Part shown: positions 35,101-43,537 of the stretch, in pieces | Layout: each line of letters opens with the position of its first letter | Position numbering within the stretch: the first letter of the stretch is position 1 | DNA from: an uncultured Bacteroides sp. | GTDB taxonomy: Bacteria > Bacteroidota > Bacteroidia > Chitinophagales > Chitinophagaceae | NCBI GenBank assembly: GCA_902168085.1 | Contig: CABHOP010000056.1 | Span: 1 to 64,000 of the forward strand | Reading direction: 5' to 3' | DNA: 64,000 bases | Made by a program: the position numbers and the translations under genes | The notes under the pieces: generated by a model | Seen by the model: only the letters and a program-made list of their open reading frames with translations | Database searches by the model: none | What the model was told of the DNA's origin: nothing

Positions 35101-37013
35101 TGCGATCTATATTACTGCTTGCCACGCTGCTTGCCACCATATTTTGCCATGCAGGAGAGAGGGCAGATTACAACGTAGCTAATATTTCGCCATCGATTCT
35201 TAAACAGGCGAATGCTGTAATACGGAATAGGGATATAAAGGTAAAAGTAATGTCGCCTACAGAAATATATACCTATGAAAAAGTAGCTGTAACTGTGATG
35301 GATGATAAAGGTGCCGATGCAGGAAGAATAGAGGAGCATTATAATAAACTGGTAACGATAGAGGAAATAAAAGCGACACTATACGACAGGGCGGGCAAGG
35401 AAATAAAACGCGCAAAAAGGCGTGATATGCAGGATATAGCGGTATATGGAGAAGGGTTTGTGGTTGATACGAGGTATAAATCGTTTGATTTTCATTATGC
35501 GAATTACCCTTACACGGTAGAATATGAAATAGAACGAAGAGTTTCCTCTTTCTTTTTTATACTTGACTGGGAGTTGCAACCTGACTATAATTGTGCCGTA
35601 GAGCATGTAACTCTGGAAATGAATTATCCTGCAGGGCAGGATGTAAAGTATAAACTGTATCACATAGCAGAACAGCCACAGCTTAAAACAGTAGGCGAAC
35701 AAACTGTATTTTCAATAACTGTAGCCAACCTGCCAGCCGCAAAAAATGATGCTTTTGCTGTACGTGAAACCTATCCATTGCCTGCTGTTGTTTTTAGTAC
35801 TAATAAGCTGGAAATGGGAGGTGTAGCGGGAACCATGCAAAACTGGAATGGGTTTGGCAAGTTCTATTACGACTTGAATAAAGAGCGGGATGTATTGCCC
35901 GAGGAAAGGAAGACAACGGTGCATCAACTTACGGATACATGCCGTAGTACCAGGGATAAAGTAGATGTGCTATACAAATATTTGCAAAAGAATACGCGAT
36001 ACGTAAGCATCCAACTTGGCATAGGCGGCTGGCAAACTTTGGATGCGGCATTTGTTTCCAAAACAGGTTATGGAGATTGTAAGGCATTGAGCAACTATAT
36101 GATGGCATTGCTGAAAGAAGCAGGAATACCTGCTTACCAGGCATTGGTGTACGCAGGAAGGAGTAATGCTGTGCAAATGGACCCGGATCTTGCGTCAAAT
36201 GTATTCAACCATGTGATACTATGTGTGCCGATACAAAAAGATACCGTGTGGCTGGAATGCACCAGTGGCGAGCTGCCTGCCGGTTATTTATCCGATTTTA
36301 CACATGACCGGCATGTGCTGCTGATAACACCAACAGGAGGTACTGTAGTGCGAACCCCCCACTACTCATTTGCTGATAATAAAGTGGTGCGTAAAGTGCA
36401 ACTAAAAATGAAAGAAAGTGGAGAACTGACAGGTGGCGCAGCTATAATGCAATGTGGTAGTTTTGGCTATAAGGCCGATATAATACTAAGAACCGGTACC
36501 AGCAGAGATAAGGAAAAGTTGCTGAATGAAGTTTTCAATTTGCCTGCCTATAAAGTTGAGAAACATGAATACAATATTCAGTCGGTAAGAAAACTACCAA
36601 CGGTCAATGAAACATTACATATCAATGGTACATCAGTAGTGACCAATTCGGGTAAACGTATTTTCTTCGACCCCGTAATAACAGATATAAATATTGCAAC
36701 ATTAATACCCGATGAAAACAGGGTCAAGCCTTTTAGCATACGTGAGGGTTATGAAATAGTAGATACAACAGTAATAACATTAGAAGGTAAATACGAGGCC
36801 GAACACCTGCCCAAAACGATAACAGTGAAACATCCTTTTGGGGAATATGAATATACACCAAGCTTTGAGAACGGTAATACTTTGACGGTAATACGCAGGT
36901 ACAGGCAAATAGACGGGGTGTACCAGCCTGAATTATACAGTCAATTTGTTAAGTTTGCCAATAATGCCGGCCGTGTTACAGAAAAGGTGGTGCTTGTGAA
37001 AAAAGAAAGCTAA
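35100..37013 (+). CDS. DUF3857/transglutaminase-domain exported protein
   Basis: A 637-residue exported protein with a signal peptide (about 1-18, F-C-H-A-G), an N-terminal DUF3857 region and a transglutaminase core. The catalytic triad is visible: Cys in G-Y-G-D-C-K-A-L-S-N-Y, His in V-F-N-H-V-I-L-C and an acidic partner in W-L-E-C-T-S. The enzyme is predicted to cross-link or cleave amide bonds in the periplasm; the substrate is unknown. It is translationally coupled to the preceding Cys-less paralogue (one-base overlap) and is followed 22 nt later by waaA. Confidence 0.8.
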   Translation: MRSILLLATLLATIFCHAGERADYNVANISPSILKQANAVIRNRDIKVKVMSPTEIYTYEKVAVTVMDDKGADAGRIEEHYNKLVTIEEIKATLYDRAGKEIKRAKRRDMQDIAVYGEGFVVDTRYKSFDFHYANYPYTVEYEIERRVSSFFFILDWELQPDYNCAVEHVTLEMNYPAGQDVKYKLYHIAEQPQLKTVGEQTVFSITVANLPAAKNDAFAVRETYPLPAVVFSTNKLEMGGVAGTMQNWNGFGKFYYDLNKERDVLPEERKTTVHQLTDTCRSTRDKVDVLYKYLQKNTRYVSIQLGIGGWQTLDAAFVSKTGYGDCKALSNYMMALLKEAGIPAYQALVYAGRSNAVQMDPDLASNVFNHVILCVPIQKDTVWLECTSGELPAGYLSDFTHDRHVLLITPTGGTVVRTPHYSFADNKVVRKVQLKMKESGELTGGAAIMQCGSFGYKADIILRTGTSRDKEKLLNEVFNLPAYKVEKHEYNIQSVRKLPTVNETLHINGTSVVTNSGKRIFFDPVITDINIATLIPDENRVKPFSIREGYEIVDTTVITLEGKYEAEHLPKTITVKHPFGEYEYTPSFENGNTLTVIRRYRQIDGVYQPELYSQFVKFANNAGRVTEKVVLVKKES

Positions 37014-37035
37014 CCCGGCCGGATAAACTAATTAC

Positions 37036-38283
37036 GTGCAGGTTTTTCTCTACAATATATTTCTTGCCTTATATGCGCTGGGTATAAGAGTTGCATCGCT
37101 TTTCAATGAGAAGGCGCGTAAATGGCTGCGTGGCAGGAGGGGTATTTTCGGGCAGATGGCGAATGCCTTGCAAAGAAAGGACGAGAAGCGTATCTGGGTG
37201 CATTGTGCATCGTTGGGAGAGTTTGAGCAGGGGAGGCCAGTTATAGAAGCCATCAAAGCGCAACACCCCGGTTATAAAATAGTGCTTACTTTCTTTTCGC
37301 CTTCGGGATACGAGATACGTCAAGATTATGATGGTGCTGACTATGTGTTTTACCTGCCGATGGATGGGGCGGGCAATGCAAAGCAGTTTATAGAATTAGT
37401 GAACCCGTCACTGGCCATCTTTGTGAAGTATGAATTCTGGTATCATTACCTGAACCAATTGAAAAAGCAGGGCGTGCCTACCGTGCTTATCTCTGCGGCT
37501 TTCCGTTCTTCGCAACCGTTTTTTAAAGGGTATGGTGGCTTGTTCAGGGAAATACTGAAATCGTTTGCCTACATCTTCGTACAAGATGAAAATTCAAAGC
37601 AATTACTAAGCAGCATAGGTATCACAAACAATGTAGTTGTATCGGGCGATACCCGCTACGATAGAGTTGTGCAGATAGCAGCGAATGCCAGGAGTTATGA
37701 CCTGATAGAGCGTTTTAAAGGGGACAGTAAATTGCTGATAGCGGGTAGCACATGGCCCGATGATGAAATGGTATTGAGGGAAGCGTTGCATATTTTACCT
37801 GACGATTGGAAAATGATAATTGCACCGCATGAAATAGATGATAAGCACATCCAACAGTTAGATGAGATGTTTCAGGATACAAATACTATTTATTCACAAC
37901 TGCCGACATCTCATACAGGGCACCGCGTTTTGATAATTGACAATATAGGTATGCTTTCAAGCCTTTATAGGTATGGAGATATAGCCTTTGTGGGCGGCGG
38001 TTTTCAGAAGGGCGGAATACATAATGTACTGGAACCGGCAGTATTTGGGCTGCCTGTATTCTTTGGCCCGGAGTATGATAAGTTTGTGGAAGCGAAAGCG
38101 TTGGTATCCAGGTTGTATGCATTTCCCATAAGCGAGAAGGAACATTTTAATAGCCTGTTGCGGAAATTGATGGAAGATGATAAAAGACGGTTATCTATGC
38201 ATAAAGCTATACAGGCATATGTAGCAGGGCAAGCCGGCGCTACGGATAAGATAATGAGTGTATTGGGCGATAAATTCCTGTAA
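37036..38283 (+). CDS. waaA: Kdo transferase
   Basis: WaaA adds Kdo (or Kdo8N) from its CMP-activated form to lipid A precursor at the inner membrane. The 415-residue protein starts at a GTG; it has a short N-terminal hydrophobic anchor and the family blocks R-K-W-L-R-G-R-R-G, W-V-H-C-A-S-L-G-E-F-E-Q-G-R-P, T-F-F-S-P-S-G-Y-E and F-V-K-Y-E-F-W-Y-H-Y. The C-terminal half has A-G-S-T-W-P-D-D-E and F-V-G-G-G-F-Q-K-G-G-I-H-N-V-L-E-P-A. It is the first gene of the Kdo region; the sugar synthesis genes begin about 0.9 kb downstream, with a broken minus-strand gene in between. Confidence 0.93.
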   Translation: MQVFLYNIFLALYALGIRVASLFNEKARKWLRGRRGIFGQMANALQRKDEKRIWVHCASLGEFEQGRPVIEAIKAQHPGYKIVLTFFSPSGYEIRQDYDGADYVFYLPMDGAGNAKQFIELVNPSLAIFVKYEFWYHYLNQLKKQGVPTVLISAAFRSSQPFFKGYGGLFREILKSFAYIFVQDENSKQLLSSIGITNNVVVSGDTRYDRVVQIAANARSYDLIERFKGDSKLLIAGSTWPDDEMVLREALHILPDDWKMIIAPHEIDDKHIQQLDEMFQDTNTIYSQLPTSHTGHRVLIIDNIGMLSSLYRYGDIAFVGGGFQKGGIHNVLEPAVFGLPVFFGPEYDKFVEAKALVSRLYAFPISEKEHFNSLLRKLMEDDKRRLSMHKAIQAYVAGQAGATDKIMSVLGDKFL

Positions 38284-38291
38284 TTACACTG

Positions 38292-39074
38292 CTAATAGGT
38301 TAGGCTACCCAGCCTGCTTATGTTATCATAAGCAGCTAATTCTTCAAACCAGTTTTTGTTGTAGTATAGGTACAAAGCCCCATCACCACATTCTTTACAC
38401 TTGGGGTTATTTAGTTTTAATATTTGTAACTCTCCTTTTACCGAAATCATTTCTTCGACGTCTGCATTAGTAGTGCGTTCTTTCAAAACTTTATATTGCT
38501 TATTCAGGTTTTCCCTTCTATTATAGAATAGGTTTGTCGCCGTATCGAATTTTACTGTTGTGGCTATTTTTTCATCGTACAATATTTTAGAAGAATCATC
38601 TAAGTCGCGGGCAAAAATGTGTTCAGTAACAGTGAGCTTAAATTTATTCTTCAGGTCGGGTTCTATTTTTAGGCTTACCCGGCTAAAATCGAAAAACATC
38701 CCATGTACAAAGCTTTCAGAGGTAGTAAACACAGGGAGTGGTATGTGTAGTTTATTATTGTAGATGCAAACAACTGCTATGGCTCTGCGTTTTACTTCGC
38801 TGCCACCACGCATGGCATATGTTATCTGCAGAAACTATGGATTTAAAAGCTTTACATCCCTTATGCCAAGCTTATTTCCATAAAAGGTTAGTGTATCAGA
38901 TTTATGAATAACCATAATCGTTTCGGAATGGGTATCCCTTATCAGCAACTTTTCTTTTTTGCCTTTAAAGGATTGAATATCGTACGTGGTGTTATCGAAT
39001 CCAGCCGAAGCCTTGAAGCAGCAAATAAGCAGTACTGATGTTAAGGTGAATAGTTTGCTGATGGATGTTTTCAA
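38292..39074 (-). pseudogene. small secreted protein gene split by an in-frame amber codon
   Basis: Two minus-strand open stretches share one reading frame: a 79-codon part from 39074 with a signal peptide (A-S-A-G near residue 25) and a 173-codon part ending at 38292. They are separated only by TAG at 38835-38837. The codons between the TAG and the Met at 38813 read F-L-Q-I-T-Y-A, also open. The undivided protein would be 260 codons including the TAG. The second part has no signal peptide, so it would not be exported alone. Either this is a nonsense-mutated gene, a sequencing error or a read-through case. No family was recognised. It sits between waaA and kdnA on the opposite strand. Confidence 0.6.
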
Positions 39075-39205
39075 GCAGGCGAATTTACATGCATTAAAAT
39101 ACTATATAATTCATTTTCAAGGATGTAAAACTATGATTATAACAAAGTATTAGGGTTTACCCTCTCGGTTTAAATCAGTAGTTTTGCCATCTAAATTTTC
39201 TACAC

Positions 39206-40414
39206 ATGCCCGGTACTGAACTATTTGGAGCAGAAGAGCGTAAAGAGGTGAATGATGTATTGGAAACAGGTATCCTGTTTCGCTATGGCCACGATGCACA
39301 ACGCAATGGCCACTGGAAAGCCAAAGAATTTGAAGAAGAAGCAAAAAAGATAACCGGCGCTAAATATGCCCTGGCCACCAGCAGCGGTTCTACGGCTGTT
39401 ATTACAGCCCTGGCTGCGGCAGGTATTGGTGCGGGCGATGAGGTGATTGTTCCTCCATTTACATTTATAGCTACAATAGAAGCCGTACTGTTCATAGGTG
39501 CGTTACCGGTATTTGCAGAGCTGGATGAAACCCTGTGCCTGAGCGCTGAGGGCATCCGCAAAGCCATTACCCCCAAAACAAAAGGTGTATGCCTGGTGCA
39601 TATGTGCGGTAGTGCTGCCGATATGGATAGCATTATGGAAGTGATAAACGAGCACAACCTGACACTGGTAGATGATGCAGGACAAGCATTTGCCGCATCG
39701 TACAAAGGCAAAGCAGCCGGCCTGTGGGGTAAAGCAGGTGCCTTCTCGTTCGATTTCTTTAAAATAGCAACAGCGGGCGAGGGTGGTATACTGGTAACCA
39801 ATGATGAAGAAGTTTATAAAAAAGCAGAGTACTATTCAGACCACGGTCACTCGCATGTAGGCGCTAAGCGTGGTATGGAGCCGCACCCGGTACTGGGCTT
39901 CAACTACCGTATAGGTGAGCTGAATGCTGCTGTAGCCGTAGCGCAAACGCGCCGCGTACCGCAGGTGCTGGCTGCTAACCGCAAGCATAAAAAAATGCTG
40001 ACAGAACTATTGTCTGCAACGCCAGGTATTGGTTTTGCAAAGATTGCAGACCCGGATGGCGATTCTGCCACATTCCTGAACCTGCTGATGGAAACACCGG
40101 AAGCAGCGCAACGCGTGGTAGATGCATTTAATAATGATGGCGTTGTTGGTTTCGACTACTGGTTTAAAAACATGTACCACTTCATCAACCAGTGGGACCA
40201 TGTGAAGAACCTGGATACGGCATCGAAACTGCCGATACAAATCCTGGGTGCACCACAGGATTATAATAACCTGGACCTGCCTAAATCGCAAAACGTGATA
40301 GGCCGCCTGATATCATTTGGTATACGTTGTACATGGACGGAAGAGCAGGTGAAAGAACTGGCAGCGAAAATTTCAGAGAGTGTTACAAAAGCATTAGCAA
40401 CAGCACATGCATAA
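39206..40414 (+). CDS. kdnA: 8-amino-Kdo transaminase
   Basis: KdnA is a pyridoxal-phosphate aminotransferase that converts the 8-aldehyde of Kdo to 8-amino-8-deoxy-Kdo (Kdo8N), described in Shewanella. The 402-residue protein belongs to the DegT/DnrJ/EryC1 family: A-T-S-S-G-S-T-A-V near residue 56, P-F-T-F-I-A-T, V-D-D-A-G-Q-A-F-A and the PLP Lys at 186 in S-F-D-F-F-K-I-A-T-A-G-E-G-G. The assignment to Kdo8N rather than another amino sugar rests on the 8-nt overlap with kdnB and on kdsA, kdsB and waaA around it. Confidence 0.87.
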   Translation: MPGTELFGAEERKEVNDVLETGILFRYGHDAQRNGHWKAKEFEEEAKKITGAKYALATSSGSTAVITALAAAGIGAGDEVIVPPFTFIATIEAVLFIGALPVFAELDETLCLSAEGIRKAITPKTKGVCLVHMCGSAADMDSIMEVINEHNLTLVDDAGQAFAASYKGKAAGLWGKAGAFSFDFFKIATAGEGGILVTNDEEVYKKAEYYSDHGHSHVGAKRGMEPHPVLGFNYRIGELNAAVAVAQTRRVPQVLAANRKHKKMLTELLSATPGIGFAKIADPDGDSATFLNLLMETPEAAQRVVDAFNNDGVVGFDYWFKNMYHFINQWDHVKNLDTASKLPIQILGAPQDYNNLDLPKSQNVIGRLISFGIRCTWTEEQVKELAAKISESVTKALATAHA

Positions 40415-41486
40415 GAATTTTAAAAACATTGAGAAGGTAGTTTACGGCCGCGGCAGCTTCGAGACCATGGATGCTATACTGGAGCCCGTGCGCAAAGAGA
40501 ATAACCATTTTATACTTTTTATTGTAGACAACTACTTTACAGATAAACCGCTGAAAGACCGCATACCTGTAAAGGAAGGGGACGAGATACGCTTTATAGA
40601 TGTAGATCCTAGCGAGCCTACAACAGAGCAGATAGATAGCCTGCGCGATGAGATATTGAACAGCAAAGGCATACCTGCCGGTGTGGTGGGTATAGGCGGT
40701 GGCAGCATTATGGATATTGCCAAAGCCATATCGCTGATGTTTACCAATGAAGGTTCGTCTACCTTATATCAGGGCCTGAACCTGATTAAGAAACCGGGCA
40801 TTTATCACCTGGGTGTGCCTACTATATCCGGTACGGGTGCAGAAGTATCTATGACGGCGGTATTGACAGGCCCTGAAAAGAAACTGGGTTTGAAATGCGA
40901 CTGGACGGTTTTCAACCAAGTAATTCTTGACCCTGAACTGATAGCCAGCGTACCTACCGATAAATGGTTTTACACAGGTATGGATACTTATATCCACTGT
41001 ATAGAATCGGAGAACGGTATGCTTAACAATGCATTCAGTCATGCTTATGCAGAGCAATCGTTAAAACTTTGCCGCGATATATACCTGGGCGATCATGCCG
41101 GCCAAATACCGGAGAACGATGATAAGCTGATGGTAGCATCGCTGATGGGTGGTTTGAGCCTTACGTATTCGGAAGTGGGTGTATGCCATGCACTGTCTTA
41201 CGGCCTATCTAAAATACTGGGCGAAAAGCACTGCTATGCCAACTGTATCGCCTTCCAGCATTTGGAAGACTACTATACCAGTGGTGTAGCGGAGTTTAAG
41301 ACCATGCTGCAAAAGCATAACGTTACCCTACCGCAAGGCCTGAGTAACAACTGGACCGATGAGCAGATAACTGCTATGGCACATGTGGCATACAACCTGC
41401 CGCATATGTGGAACCATGCCATTGGTGCTGACTGGAAAGAAAAAATAACTATTGATACTATAAAAGCGCTGTACAAGCGCATGTAA
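40407..41486 (+). CDS. kdnB: Kdo 8-oxidase, iron-containing alcohol dehydrogenase
   Basis: KdnB oxidises the C8 hydroxyl of Kdo to the aldehyde used by KdnA. The 359-residue protein is a group III (metal-dependent) alcohol dehydrogenase: G-I-G-G-G-S-I-M-D-I-A-K-A for cofactor binding, T-I-S-G-T-G-A-E-V-S, and metal-ligand regions D-T-Y-I-H-C-I-E-S, G-V-C-H-A-L-S-Y-G and a later G-E-K-H-C-Y-A-N. Its start overlaps the 3' end of kdnA by 8 nt and kdsA follows after 2 nt, so the three are one operon. Confidence 0.86.
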   Translation: MHKNFKNIEKVVYGRGSFETMDAILEPVRKENNHFILFIVDNYFTDKPLKDRIPVKEGDEIRFIDVDPSEPTTEQIDSLRDEILNSKGIPAGVVGIGGGSIMDIAKAISLMFTNEGSSTLYQGLNLIKKPGIYHLGVPTISGTGAEVSMTAVLTGPEKKLGLKCDWTVFNQVILDPELIASVPTDKWFYTGMDTYIHCIESENGMLNNAFSHAYAEQSLKLCRDIYLGDHAGQIPENDDKLMVASLMGGLSLTYSEVGVCHALSYGLSKILGEKHCYANCIAFQHLEDYYTSGVAEFKTMLQKHNVTLPQGLSNNWTDEQITAMAHVAYNLPHMWNHAIGADWKEKITIDTIKALYKRM

Positions 41487-41488
41487 TT

Positions 41489-42322
41489 ATGAGCGCAAAG
41501 AAAATTGCCGTAGGTAATATAGAGTGTGGTGCCGATGAGCTTTTCCTGATATCGGGCCCATGTGTGATAGAAGATGAAATGGTAATGATGAAGACTGCCG
41601 AAAAGCTGAAGGAAGTAGGCGAACGCATGAACATCAAGATCATCTACAAATCATCTTTTACAAAAGACAACCGCAGCAGCCTGAAGTATTACGATGGCCC
41701 CGGCCTGGATAAAGGCGTGAAGATGCTGGCGAAAATAAAAGAGCAGTTTGGCTTCCCGTTGCTGACGGATATACACTATCCCGACCAGGCGGCACCTGCT
41801 GCTGAAGTGTGCGATGTGTTGCAGATACCTGCCTACCTGTGTATGCAATCGGGCCTGCTGAAGGCTGCGGCTGCTACGGGTGCGGTTATCAACATCAAAC
41901 ACGGCCAGTTTCTGGCACCGGAAAATATGAAACACCCGGTAGGCAAATGTGTGGATGCAGGTAATGATAAAATCATACTGACAGAGCGCGGCTACACCAT
42001 GGGTTATAACGACTTGGTTGTAGACCCGCGTGCGTTTTACCATATGGGCCAGCTGGGCTACCCGGTGGTGTTTGATATTACCCACTCTATACGCAAATAC
42101 GGCATACCAAGTGCCGATGCGAAAGGCGGTGCGCGCGAATTCCTGCCGGTATTGGGTAGGGCAGGCGTAGCAGCCGGTGTAGATGGTGTATTTATAGAAA
42201 CACACCCTGAACCGGAAAAAGCCCTGTGCGATGCAGCCAGTCAATTGTGTGTGTATGATCTGGAAGAGTACCTGAAACCACTGATAGAGATACACAACCT
42301 GGAAGTTAAATATCGTGGGTAA
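41489..42322 (+). CDS. kdsA: Kdo-8-phosphate synthase
   Basis: KdsA condenses arabinose 5-phosphate with phosphoenolpyruvate to give Kdo 8-phosphate. The 277-residue protein has the DAHP-synthase-like barrel motifs L-I-S-G-P-C-V-I-E (near residue 21), Y-K-S-S-F-T-K-D-N-R-S-S, L-T-D-I-H, N-I-K-H-G-Q-F-L-A-P and C-D-A-A-S-Q type C-terminal sequence (L-C-D-A-A-S-Q). It starts 2 nt after kdnB. Downstream, 84 nt with a separate promoter box lead to the transaldolase/CBS gene. It needs arabinose 5-phosphate, for which no standard isomerase gene is in the window. Confidence 0.94.
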   Translation: MSAKKIAVGNIECGADELFLISGPCVIEDEMVMMKTAEKLKEVGERMNIKIIYKSSFTKDNRSSLKYYDGPGLDKGVKMLAKIKEQFGFPLLTDIHYPDQAAPAAEVCDVLQIPAYLCMQSGLLKAAAATGAVINIKHGQFLAPENMKHPVGKCVDAGNDKIILTERGYTMGYNDLVVDPRAFYHMGQLGYPVVFDITHSIRKYGIPSADAKGGAREFLPVLGRAGVAAGVDGVFIETHPEPEKALCDAASQLCVYDLEEYLKPLIEIHNLEVKYRG

Positions 42323-42375
42323 TGCATTGTGTAATTGAGGATTATCCTGATACGTGAATATTAGGAATTTGAAGT

Positions 42376-42383
42376 TACTTTTG
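42376..42383 (+). promoter_or_regulatory. TAnnTTTG promoter box, transaldolase/CBS gene
   Basis: TACTTTTG lies 23 nt before the ATG at 42407. With a strong terminator after the gene, it suggests the fusion gene can be expressed as its own unit inside the Kdo region. Confidence 0.5.
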
Positions 42384-42406
42384 CATACGATTTAGAAATC
42401 AACAAA

Positions 42407-43420
42407 ATGGAATTATACTTAGATTCTGCCAATCTGAAAGAGATTGAAGAAGGTTTTAAACTGGGCTTTCTGAATGGTTTGACCACTACGCCCACATTCA
42501 TGCAACGCGAAGGTATCACTGATATAGATGGTACTATCGTAAAGCTGAGCAAAATGGTGCCTGTACTGCAAATAGAGGCACTGGGCAATACGGCTGAAGA
42601 TGTGCTGAAAGAAGCACACCGCCAACTGGACCTGGGGCTGGATCCAAAGAAAACTGTCTTTAAAATACCGGTATCGCTGGAAGGTGTACGTGCCTGCAGT
42701 ATGCTGCGTAAAGAAGGCCTGCTGGTGAATGTACACCTGGTATATACCCTGCAACAGGCATATATGGCCATGCATGCCGGCGCTACATATGTATGCCCGC
42801 TGGTAGGCCGCCTGCAAGACCAGGGCCACGATGCGCTGGCGCTGGTAGAGCAATGCGTAGGCGCTGTAGAGAACTACGGCTACGATACCAAGATCATGTT
42901 CAGCTCGGTGCGCCATGCAGAGCACGTGCGTAATGCCATCAATGTAGGTGTGCATACCATCACCGTACCGCTGAAAGTACTGAAAGGCCTGACTGAAAAT
43001 AACTTTACAACCATTGGTACAGAACAATTCCTGACCGATACGCGCCTGATGACCGTACGCGTAGGTGAGGCTGCCAATGGTATCAACCCGATAGTAGCTG
43101 CTGATGCTACCCTGCAGAGCGCATTGGTTAAAATGACCGAATATGGCTTTGGTGCTATTACGGTTACCAATGCAGATGGCAGTGTGAAAGGTGTATTTAC
43201 CGATGGCGACATCCGCAGGTTGCTGCAAAAAGAAGGCGAACACATACTGGGCAAAACAATGGGTGATATGGAGTATAAAGTGCCTATCAGCATTGAAGCC
43301 AGTGCATTGCTGAATGATGCAGCTACCCTGTTCAAAAAGACAAGTGTAGATACGATACTGGTAACGGATAATGGCAAGCCTGTAGGTATGCTGGATATCC
43401 AGGACCTGGAAGGGCTATAA
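42407..43420 (+). CDS. transaldolase-like domain fused to KdsD-type CBS pair
   Basis: A 337-residue fusion. Residues 1-~215 align by eye without gaps at the start to fructose-6-phosphate aldolase (FsaA/TalC): M-E-L-Y-L-D (Asp6), the Schiff-base Lys86 in F-K-I-P-V-S-L-E-G, L-V-G-R (phosphate Arg) and F-S-S-V-R. Several active-site positions differ: the conserved Asn28 is Thr, Thr109 is His and Tyr131 is Leu. Residues ~220-337 are two CBS domains very like the tail of KdsD (G-F-G-A-I-T-V, G-V-F-T-D-G-D-I-R-R). KdsD normally has an SIS isomerase domain there. Lying between kdsA and kdsC, it may make or control arabinose 5-phosphate; an aldolase could join glycolaldehyde and glyceraldehyde 3-phosphate (inference). 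A moonlighting regulator is also possible. Confidence 0.8.
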   Translation: MELYLDSANLKEIEEGFKLGFLNGLTTTPTFMQREGITDIDGTIVKLSKMVPVLQIEALGNTAEDVLKEAHRQLDLGLDPKKTVFKIPVSLEGVRACSMLRKEGLLVNVHLVYTLQQAYMAMHAGATYVCPLVGRLQDQGHDALALVEQCVGAVENYGYDTKIMFSSVRHAEHVRNAINVGVHTITVPLKVLKGLTENNFTTIGTEQFLTDTRLMTVRVGEAANGINPIVAADATLQSALVKMTEYGFGAITVTNADGSVKGVFTDGDIRRLLQKEGEHILGKTMGDMEYKVPISIEASALLNDAATLFKKTSVDTILVTDNGKPVGMLDIQDLEGL

Positions 43421-43447
43421 TTTTCAAATCCGAAATACTAATTTCTA

Positions 43448-43487
43448 AATCCTAAATAGCAGATGCTGTTTAGGATTCTTGTTTTTT
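43448..43487 (+). terminator. intrinsic terminator after the transaldolase/CBS gene
   Basis: A nine-pair stem (AATCCTAAA 43448-43456 with TTTAGGATT 43469-43477) with a small inner AGC/GCT pair is followed by CTTGTTTTTT. It separates the fusion gene from kdsC. Confidence 0.85.
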
Positions 43488-43494
43488 ACCTTTG
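43487..43494 (+). promoter_or_regulatory. TAnnTTTG promoter box, kdsC-kdsB
   Basis: TACCTTTG, identical to the -7 box of the alpha operon, lies directly after the terminator and 43 nt before the kdsC start. The -33 region would fall in the terminator stem. Confidence 0.55.
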
Positions 43495-43537
43495 AAATTG
43501 TTTAGGTTTTAGGTATTCGATTTTAGATATTTAATAC

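Noticed and set aside
42407-43420. Annotation as a plain KdsD or plain transaldolase
   Set aside because: The N-terminal part has no SIS domain, and the C-terminal half is a CBS pair not found in transaldolases. Neither single name describes it.
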